From Mycobacterium asiaticum (GTDB taxonomy: Bacteria > Actinomycetota > Actinomycetes > Mycobacteriales > Mycobacteriaceae), in contig NZ_LZLQ01000121.1 of assembly GCF_001673315.1 (NCBI RefSeq), positions 1 through 64,000 of the forward strand: 64,000 bases of DNA. Reading direction: 5' to 3'. A model generated the notes under the pieces. The model saw only the letters and a list, made by a program, of their open reading frames with translations, had not been told where the DNA came from and made no database searches. Position numbers and translations under genes: made by a program. This document shows positions 58,686 to 64,000 of this stretch, piece by piece (within the stretch, counting starts at the first letter, position 1; the number at the start of each line of letters is the position of its first letter).

Positions 58686-59789
58686 CTACCCGCCTTCGGC
58701 GGCCAGCTGTCCGCACGCCGCGCTGATCTCACGGCCGCGCGTATCCCGCACTGTGCACGAAACGCCTTGTGCGCGAATACGTCTGACGAACTCGCGTTCC
58801 ACCGGCTTGGGACTGGCATCCCAGTCGCTGCCCGGAGTCGGATTGAGCGGGATGAGGTTCACGTGCACCAACGCCCCCAGGGCGCGGTGCAATCGCTTGC
58901 CCAGCAGGTCTGCGCGCCACGGCTGGTCGTTGACGTCGCGGATCAGCGCGTACTCGATCGATACCCGCCGACCGGTCACGTCGGCGTAGTAGCGGGCGGC
59001 GTCGAGCACTTCGCTGACCTTCCACCTGTTGTTGACCGGAACCAATGTGTCGCGCAGCTCGTCGTCCGGCGTGTGCAACGACAGGGCCAGCGTCACACCG
59101 AGCCGCTCGTCGGCAAGCTTGCGGATGGCCGGAGCCAGTCCGACCGTCGACACCGTCACCGAGCGCGCGGAGATGCCGAAGCCGGACGGCGGCGGCTCGA
59201 TGATGCGGCGCACCGCGGCCACCGTCCTGACGTAGTTGGCCAGCGGCTCCCCCATCCCCATGAACACCACGTTGGACAGGCGGTGCGGTTCGGGGCCGAA
59301 GTCGTCGCGCAGCGCCACGGCGGCGGCACGCACCTGCTCGAGGATCTCGGCGGTCGACAGATTGCGGGTCAGCCCGCCTTGTCCGGTGGCGCAGAACGGG
59401 CAGGCCATGCCGCAGCCGGCCTGCGACGAGATGCACACGGTGTTGCGTTGCGGGTAGCGCATCAGCACCGACTCGACGGTCGCGCCGTCGCCGGCACGCC
59501 ACAACGTCTTGCGTGTTTGGCCCGCGTCGCAGGTGACTTCGCGCACCGGGGTCAGCAAGGTCGGGAACATGGTTGTCGCGACCCGGTCGCGCACCGCAGC
59601 CGGTAGGTCGGTCATCTGGTGCGGGTCGGCGATCAGCCGTCCGTAGTACTGGTGTGCGAGCTGTTTGGCCCGAAACGCCGGCAAGCCGAGCTCGGAGACG
59701 GCGGCCGCGCGGCCGTCGGCGTCGAGGTCGGCAAGGTGCCGCGGCGGCTTGCCCCGGCGAGGCGCATCGAAGACCAATTGTTGGACCAT
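58686..59789 (-). CDS. rlmN: Dual-specificity RNA methyltransferase RlmN
   Basis: A radical-SAM enzyme that methylates C2 of A2503 in 23S rRNA and A37 in some tRNAs. In 367 aa the [4Fe-4S] motif CGMACPFC has C126, C130 and C133; SAM-binding is seen in VVFMGMGEPLANYV. The catalytic cysteine near the C-terminus is in GVSCTVRDTRG, and CIS/Q at 119 (NTVCISSQAGCG) fits the family. ATG is at 59789, 13 bp after cdsA. Confidence 0.95.
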   Translation of the reverse strand: MVQQLVFDAPRRGKPPRHLADLDADGRAAAVSELGLPAFRAKQLAHQYYGRLIADPHQMTDLPAAVRDRVATTMFPTLLTPVREVTCDAGQTRKTLWRAGDGATVESVLMRYPQRNTVCISSQAGCGMACPFCATGQGGLTRNLSTAEILEQVRAAAVALRDDFGPEPHRLSNVVFMGMGEPLANYVRTVAAVRRIIEPPPSGFGISARSVTVSTVGLAPAIRKLADERLGVTLALSLHTPDDELRDTLVPVNNRWKVSEVLDAARYYADVTGRRVSIEYALIRDVNDQPWRADLLGKRLHRALGALVHVNLIPLNPTPGSDWDASPKPVEREFVRRIRAQGVSCTVRDTRGREISAACGQLAAEGG

Positions 59790-59802
59790 TACCAGTCCAG
59801 TA

Positions 59803-60729
59803 TCAGGGCAACAGCGTCAAGACGGTCCACGCGGCCACCGCCGACGGCAGGATGCCGTCCAGACGATCCATCAGACCGCCGTGACCAGGCAGCAGCCGAC
59901 CCATGTCCTTGATCCCCAGATCCCGCTTGACTTGCGACTCGATCAGGTCACCGAGGGTGGTGGTCAGGACGAAGAGCAGGCCCAGCAGTGCACCGACCCA
60001 GGGCTCCTTGCCGGCCAGGAACGTCGCGGTGAGTACGGTCGCGGTGATGCCGCAGATCAGCGAGCCCGCGAAACCCTCCCAGGACTTCTTCGGACTGATC
60101 CTCGGCACCATCGGATGTTTGCCGAACAGGGCCCCCACGGCGTAGCCGCCGGTGTCGGAAGAGACGACCGCGATCATCATGCAGAACACCCAGCCCGGGC
60201 CGTGCTGTGGGTCGTAGACCAGCATCGCGGCGAACGAGGCGAACAGCGGTACCCAGGCGCACAGAAAGACCGTCGCCGACACGTCGCGCAGGTAGTTGCT
60301 GGGCGGCGGCGCTCCGTCGGGGCTGGTGCTGTCCCGCACCCGCCTGTCCACCATGAACAACCGCCAGATCATGCAGACCACGACCGTGGCACCGAAGCCG
60401 GCCGCGCTGCCGACCGCGCGGTACGGCCAGGTCAGCCAGACGGTCACCTGCCCGCCGAGCAGCAGCGGGATGATCGGGATCAGGTACCCGGCCTCGCGCA
60501 GTCTGCGTACCACCTCGTGGCTCGCGACGAAGGCGGCCAGTGCGCAGTACAGCACCCAGAAATGCGGCGCCCAGAGCATCGTCGCGATGAGAACCGCGCC
60601 GATGCTGCCCCCAACCGCGATCGCTGCGGGCAGATCGCGACCCGCCCGCGACGCCTTCTTGGCCGGCGGCTGTGACGCGTTGACCGGTTCGTCGGCCGGG
60701 CTGCCGGCGTCGGCTTCAGTAGCTGCCAC
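59803..60729 (-). CDS. cdsA: Phosphatidate cytidylyltransferase CdsA
   Basis: Makes CDP-diacylglycerol, precursor of cardiolipin, PI and PE, in the membrane. The 308-aa protein has a hydrophilic N-tail, about eight helices and the C-terminal signature KRDLGIKDMGRLLPGHGG followed by LMDRLDG. PRISPKKSWEGFAGSLI is also diagnostic. GTG is at 60729, 33 bp after frr, in the pyrH-frr-cdsA-rlmN order. Confidence 0.96.
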   Translation of the reverse strand: MAATEADAGSPADEPVNASQPPAKKASRAGRDLPAAIAVGGSIGAVLIATMLWAPHFWVLYCALAAFVASHEVVRRLREAGYLIPIIPLLLGGQVTVWLTWPYRAVGSAAGFGATVVVCMIWRLFMVDRRVRDSTSPDGAPPPSNYLRDVSATVFLCAWVPLFASFAAMLVYDPQHGPGWVFCMMIAVVSSDTGGYAVGALFGKHPMVPRISPKKSWEGFAGSLICGITATVLTATFLAGKEPWVGALLGLLFVLTTTLGDLIESQVKRDLGIKDMGRLLPGHGGLMDRLDGILPSAVAAWTVLTLLP

Positions 60730-60762
60730 GGACTTGGATGGACTTCACCGCTGGACAGGTCC

Positions 60763-61320
60763 TCAGACCTCCAGCAGCTCGCCTTCTTTGTGTTTGACCA
60801 GCTCATCGATCTGCGCGACGTACTGGTGGGTGGACTTCTCCAGATCCTTTTCGGCCCGCGTGACCTCGTCCTCGCCGGCCTCGCCGTCCTTGCGGATGCG
60901 GTGCAATTCCTCCATTGCCTTGCGACGAATGTTTCGCACCGAAACCCGGGCGTCCTCCCCCTTCGCCTTCGCCTGCTTGACCAGCTCACGGCGACGCTCC
61001 TCGGTCAGCTGCGGAATGGCCACCCGGATGATCGTGCCGTCGTTGGTGGGATTGACTCCCAGGTCGGAGTTGCGGATCGCCGTCTCGATGGCATGCAGTT
61101 GACTCGCCTCGTAGGGCTTGATGACAACCATCCGCGCCTCGGGGACATTGATGCTGGCCAATTGGGTAATCGGAGTGTTCGCGCCGTAATAGTCGATGGC
61201 GATCCGGTTGAACATGCCCGGGTTGGCGCGGCCGGTACGGATTGTCGAGAGATCGTCTCGGGCCACCGATACGGCCTTCTCCATTTTCTCTTCGGCATCG
61301 AAGAGAGCCTCGTCAATCAT
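60763..61320 (-). CDS. frr: Ribosome-recycling factor
   Basis: RRF splits post-termination ribosomes with EF-G. The 185-aa protein is full length: DDLSTIRTGRANPGMFNRIA, VPEARMVVIKPYEAS, IRVAIPQLTEERRRELVK and ARVSVRNIRRKAMEEL are all family blocks. ATG is at 61320, 9 bp after pyrH. Confidence 0.97.
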   Translation of the reverse strand: MIDEALFDAEEKMEKAVSVARDDLSTIRTGRANPGMFNRIAIDYYGANTPITQLASINVPEARMVVIKPYEASQLHAIETAIRNSDLGVNPTNDGTIIRVAIPQLTEERRRELVKQAKAKGEDARVSVRNIRRKAMEELHRIRKDGEAGEDEVTRAEKDLEKSTHQYVAQIDELVKHKEGELLEV

Positions 61321-61329
61321 CTGCGCCCC

Positions 61330-62097
61330 TTAGGTAGTGACCAGCGTCCCGATCTTCTCACCAGCAACCGCACGGGCGATATTGCCGTCGGTAAGCAGGT
61401 TGAACACCAGGATCGGCATGCCATTGTCCATACACAGGCTGAACGCGGTGGCGTCGGCCACCCGCAAACCGCGATCGATGACCTCGCGGTGGCTGATCGA
61501 CGTGAGCAATTCAGCCTCGGGGTTTTCGCGCGGGTCGTCGGCAAACACCCCGTCGACCGCCTTGGCCATCAAGACCACCTCGGCGCCGATCTCCAAAGCC
61601 CGCTGCGCCGCGGTGGTGTCTGTGGAGAAGTACGGCAGCCCCATGCCGGCGCCGAAGATCACCACCCGGCCCTTCTCCAGGTGACGGACCGCCCGCAGCG
61701 GAAGATACGGTTCGGCCACCTGACCCATGGTGATTGCGGTTTGCACCCGGGTCGCGATGCCCTCCTTTTCCAGGAAGTCCTGCAGGGCCAGGCTGTTCAT
61801 CACGGTGCCCAACATGCCCATGTAGTCCGACCGGGTGCGCTCCATGCCGCGTTGCTGCAACTGCGCCCCGCGGAAGAAATTGCCGCCGCCGATGACGACG
61901 GCTACTTGCACGCCACCGCGGACTACCTCGGCGATCTGCCGAGCGACCAGTGCCACGACGTCGGGATCGAGTCCCACCTGGCCGCCACCGAACATTTCAC
62001 CGCCCAGTTTGAGCAGCACCCGCGAGTATTTCGACGAGGAGCCGGAAGTCGAATGGGCCGGTCCACCGTTGCTGCTCGTCGGCCTTGGCTCCGTCAT
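61330..62097 (-). CDS. pyrH: Uridylate kinase PyrH
   Basis: Phosphorylates UMP to UDP; bacterial-type, amino-acid-kinase fold. The 255-aa protein has a 24-residue Ser-rich N-tail, then RVLLKLGGEMFGGGQ, VVIGGGNFFRGAQLQQ, DYMGMLGTVMNSLALQD and VFADDPRENPEAELL. It is the first gene of the pyrH-frr-cdsA-rlmN series; tsf and rpsB are not adjacent in this window. The 297 bp upstream, up to csbD, contain the 11-bp array and a 31-codon ATG frame (62206-62301) with no recognisable product. Confidence 0.96.
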   Translation of the reverse strand: MTEPRPTSSNGGPAHSTSGSSSKYSRVLLKLGGEMFGGGQVGLDPDVVALVARQIAEVVRGGVQVAVVIGGGNFFRGAQLQQRGMERTRSDYMGMLGTVMNSLALQDFLEKEGIATRVQTAITMGQVAEPYLPLRAVRHLEKGRVVIFGAGMGLPYFSTDTTAAQRALEIGAEVVLMAKAVDGVFADDPRENPEAELLTSISHREVIDRGLRVADATAFSLCMDNGMPILVFNLLTDGNIARAVAGEKIGTLVTT

Positions 62098-62265
62098 CGG
62101 TCTCCTCGCACGGGACTGCCAACCCGGCGACTACCCGGGACGGCGCGTCTCAATCCTGCCTCATCGGCATGCTCCGGCGTGGGCGGGGTGCACTATTCGG
62201 TCCACATGTTTGATCCTGCAACGGTTCGGGAATTCGCTGCACGCGGCGGTCGGCGGCGGCCTGAA

Positions 62266-62342
62266 GAAGGCTTCGAGAAGGCTTCGAGAAGGCTTGGATA
62301 AGGCTTCGAAAAGGCCTCGAGAAGACTTAGAAAAGGCTTTCG
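62266..62342. repeat. Seven 11-bp tandem repeats upstream of csbD
   Basis: Units of the type GAAGGCTTCGA start at 62266, 62277, 62288, 62299, 62310, 62321 and 62332. The first two are identical and later ones drift. The 11-bp period is close to one helical turn, so each unit faces the same side of the DNA. The array ends 52 bp before the csbD ATG. Confidence 0.8.
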
Positions 62343-62394
62343 GGACTCGCCGCGAGCGTGGTAAGGGCTTGGTACGGGCAACTGAGGAGGAACC

Positions 62395-62631
62395 ATGGCG
62401 GACGACAAATCGGGACCGGCGGAAGCCGTCAAGGGCGTCGTCGAGGACGTCAAGGGTAAAGCCAAGGAAGCCATTGGGACCGTCACCGGTCGCGGCGACC
62501 TCGTCAACGAAGGCGAAGCCCAGCAGGACAAGGCCGAAGCCCAGCGAGACGCGGCGAAGAAAGAGGCACAGGCCGAAGCGGCCCGCGCGTCCGCGGAAGT
62601 GGCTGAGGAACGCCAAAAGTCCAACCAGTAG
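62395..62631 (+). CDS. CsbD-family stress protein
   Basis: A 78-aa, highly charged protein (MADDKSGPAEAVKGVVEDVK, then GKAKEAIGTVTGRGDLVNEG) of the CsbD family, followed by an Ala/Glu/Lys-rich helical tail. CsbD-like proteins are general-stress proteins of unknown mechanism and probably partly disordered. ATG at 62395 has a strong ribosome-binding site GAGGAGGAA. The 11-bp array lies upstream and a strong hairpin downstream. Confidence 0.9.
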   Translation: MADDKSGPAEAVKGVVEDVKGKAKEAIGTVTGRGDLVNEGEAQQDKAEAQRDAAKKEAQAEAARASAEVAEERQKSNQ

Positions 62632-62643
62632 AACTTGTTTCGA

Positions 62644-62679
62644 GATGGGCCCGGTCTGGGATCACGGACCGGGCCCATC
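62644..62679. terminator. Strong GC-rich hairpin after csbD
   Basis: GATGGGCCCGGTC (62644-62656) and GACCGGGCCCATC (62667-62679) form a perfect 13-bp stem with a 10-nt loop, 12 bp after the csbD stop. There is no T-run, but GC-rich hairpins without U-tracts are commonly proposed as mycobacterial terminators. Confidence 0.75.
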
Positions 62680-62827
62680 GAATTTCGCTCCAACTTTCTT
62701 GAGGCCGGACTCGGCCGTCAGCCCTGCCGGCTGTAACAAAAATGGAATAATCGCCTCCCTAACGGGGTAATAAAACCTTCGTCGGGGTGACATTCGGCGG
62801 AGGTGGGCACGGTCGGGGGTGACGGCG

Positions 62828-63571
62828 ATGGATGTCCTGCTACTCACCGATGACGCCGAGTTCGCGTCCGCCCTGCCCAAGCTGGAGTCGTTGGCGCTGA
62901 CCGTGCGGACCGCGCCAGTGGACGACGCACATCAGGACACGGTCAAAGGCGTCGACGTGGCAGTCGTGGACGCGCGCAACGATCCGGTGGCGGCGCGGAA
63001 GGCGTGCCGGTGGCTGACCGCGAACGCTCCGGCCGTAGCGGTGGTCGTTGTAGTTTCAGCGGTCAGCTTCCTAGACGTCGGTGTCGACTGGAATTTCGAC
63101 GACGTCGTGCTGGCCGCGGCCGGCGCGGTCGAATTGCAGGCACGCTTGCGGCTGGCGGTCAGCCGACGGCGCAGAGCCATCGGCGGCACCCTGCAATTCG
63201 GCGACCTCGTTCTGCATCCGGCCAGCTACACGGCGTCGTTGAGCGGCCAAGACTTGGATCTGACGCTGACCGAGTTCAAGTTGTTGAATTTCCTAGTGCA
63301 GCACGCCGGTCGGGCGTTCAGCCGGACCCGGCTGATGCATGAGGTATGGGGCTATGAGAGCAATGGTCGGGTTCGGACTGTCGATGTGCACGTACGACGG
63401 TTACGCGCCAAACTCGGCGCCGAACACGAATCGATGGTCGACACGGTGCGGGGCGTGGGCTATATGGCAGTCACGCCGCCGCAGCCGCGGTGGATCGTCC
63501 TCGAGCCCGCGTTGAAACCCTTGGGCGCCGACGACCCGCCCGAGCGGACGCGAGATCCGGTGGCGCAGTGA
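62828..63571 (+). CDS. OmpR-family transcriptional regulator, GlnR-like (Rv2884 type)
   Basis: A 247-aa orphan response-regulator-type protein. The N-terminal receiver-like domain (MDVLLLTDDAEFASALPKLE) keeps the Asp in DVAVVDARNDP, as in GlnR, but lacks neighbouring kinase genes, so it may not be phosphorylated. The C-terminal winged helix (about 125-225) has LDLTLTEFKLLNFLVQHAGR and HEVWGYESNGRVRTVDVHVR. ATG at 62828 matches the GlnR start (MLELLLLT); GTG at 62819 is the alternative. The 150 bp upstream include an AT-rich patch, 62730-62780, unusual here. Targets are unknown. Confidence 0.87.
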   Translation: MDVLLLTDDAEFASALPKLESLALTVRTAPVDDAHQDTVKGVDVAVVDARNDPVAARKACRWLTANAPAVAVVVVVSAVSFLDVGVDWNFDDVVLAAAGAVELQARLRLAVSRRRRAIGGTLQFGDLVLHPASYTASLSGQDLDLTLTEFKLLNFLVQHAGRAFSRTRLMHEVWGYESNGRVRTVDVHVRRLRAKLGAEHESMVDTVRGVGYMAVTPPQPRWIVLEPALKPLGADDPPERTRDPVAQ

Positions 63572-63575
63572 TCTT

Positions 63576-64000
63576 TCAGCCGAACACCGGCAGCGCGCGC
63601 TTGCGCGCCAACGCGTCCATCCCTTCTTGGATGCTGTCCTGAACCTCGCGGTATTTGGTCTCGACGTAGTCGTCGTCATCGGCGCGGGAGGCATCGTTGT
63701 CCAGTTCCACCGCGGGCATGAACCGGGTCCGGATCTTGGCGGGCAGTGGTAGCTGCGGCAGGGCCGCGGGTGCGATACCCCAGGGCAGTGAGATCGCCAC
63801 CGGAAACACCTTCAGCCGCAGGAACTTATCCAATCGCAGAGCACGCGAAAGGCGATCGCCGCGGATCAGCACCGGCATGGCGTCGGCACCGCCGACCGTG
63901 GCGATCGGCACGATCGGGACCCCGGCGCGGATCGCCATTTTCACGAACCCCTTACGGCCGGCCAGGTTGGCCCGGTCACGTTCGACCCACGGACGCAGCG
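63576..64000 (-). CDS. Lysophospholipid acyltransferase-like protein (C-terminal part, cut by window edge)
   Basis: The last roughly 141 residues of a PlsC-type glycerolipid acyltransferase; the gene continues past 64000. Visible are PWVERDRANLAGRKGFVKMA and IRAGVPIVPIATVGGADAMP, the latter being PlsC-family motif 4 (VPIVPV-like). The catalytic HxxxxD motif would lie outside the window. An in-frame GTG at 63944 is internal and is not the start. It is convergent with the GlnR-like gene, stops 4 bp apart. The best guess is a relative of Rv1920/Rv1428c. Confidence 0.85.
   Translation of the reverse strand, partial: LRPWVERDRANLAGRKGFVKMAIRAGVPIVPIATVGGADAMPVLIRGDRLSRALRLDKFLRLKVFPVAISLPWGIAPAALPQLPLPAKIRTRFMPAVELDNDASRADDDDYVETKYREVQDSIQEGMDALARKRALPVFG

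Noticed and set aside
62206..62301. A 31-codon frame (MFDPATVREFAARGG...) running into the 11-bp array.
   Set aside because: No clear ribosome-binding site, the second half is repeat sequence, and no family is recognised; kept only as a note.

Overview
The window is GC-rich actinobacterial chromosome from a Mycobacterium that is not in the M. tuberculosis complex. Gene order matches the M. tuberculosis interval from ribF (Rv2786c) to the Rv2884-type regulator almost gene for gene, and protein lengths and motifs agree. Mycobacterial markers include pptT/pptH, mycothione reductase, EfpA, a PPE protein, DipZ, MPT70, 53-bp MIRU repeats and many GTG starts with 4-bp start/stop overlaps. MPT70 and a PPE-SVP protein suggest a slow-growing non-tuberculous species; I cannot name it. 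(Comparisons with M. tuberculosis are from memory of its annotation.) No rRNA, tRNA, insertion sequence, prophage or CRISPR array is visible.

Layout. 1-5.4 kb: ribF (cut by the window edge), a manganese-type DtxR regulator with a palindromic operator at its start, a thiolase-like lipid-transfer enzyme (ltp1), truB, and the antagonistic pair pptT/pptH. 5.5-9.5 kb: a secreted DUF3558-like protein, a CocE-type hydrolase, two small DUF genes and echA16; the large accessory region, including CRISPR-Cas, that M. tuberculosis has here is absent. 9.5-13.7 kb: the ugpABCE glycerophosphodiester importer. 13.8-14.9 kb: a membrane-anchored seven-bladed YVTN propeller that I do not know from this place in M. 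tuberculosis. 15-22.8 kb: dinF, nrnA and the translation/transcription operon rbfA-infB-ylxR-nusA-rimP. 23-27.5 kb: a lipoprotein plus ferritin-like pair, proS and efpA. 27.5-34.8 kb: siroheme/cobalamin genes (cysG, cobB, cobO, a ChlI-ChlD fusion), an ElaA-type acetyltransferase and mqo. 34.9-40.4 kb: an alpha/beta hydrolase, mtr, then an accessory block of orphan hypB, a phosphodiesterase and a PPE protein. 40.4-46.8 kb: an aldehyde/gamma-glutamyl catabolic operon (SDR, aldC, puuD-like, glnA4) in which glnA4 carries a one-base frameshift, then a degenerate hydrolase and a cobyric acid synthase. 46.8-55.1 kb: mapB, a DUF1707 protein, a class B PBP lipoprotein, and the dxr-rip1-ispG-GNAT operon. 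55.2-58.4 kb: dipZ-mpt70 and a decayed ccdA-like gene. 58.7-62.1 kb: rlmN, cdsA, frr, pyrH. The end holds a CsbD-like stress protein, a GlnR-like orphan regulator and a truncated acyltransferase.

The most interesting material is between genes. Four copies of an imperfect palindrome of about 57-63 bp (2777, 25856, 47843 and 58499) each lie just downstream of the stop of a minus-strand gene. In two copies the left arm has been multiplied into a short tandem array. Two further repeat classes of 53-54 bp sit exactly on gene ends (9451 and 33248). An 11-bp helically phased array precedes csbD, and a 23-bp minisatellite adjoins one palindrome copy. I found no convincing undescribed multi-gene system; the repeats, the hypB/phosphodiesterase/PPE block and the glnA4 frameshift are what I would look at first.
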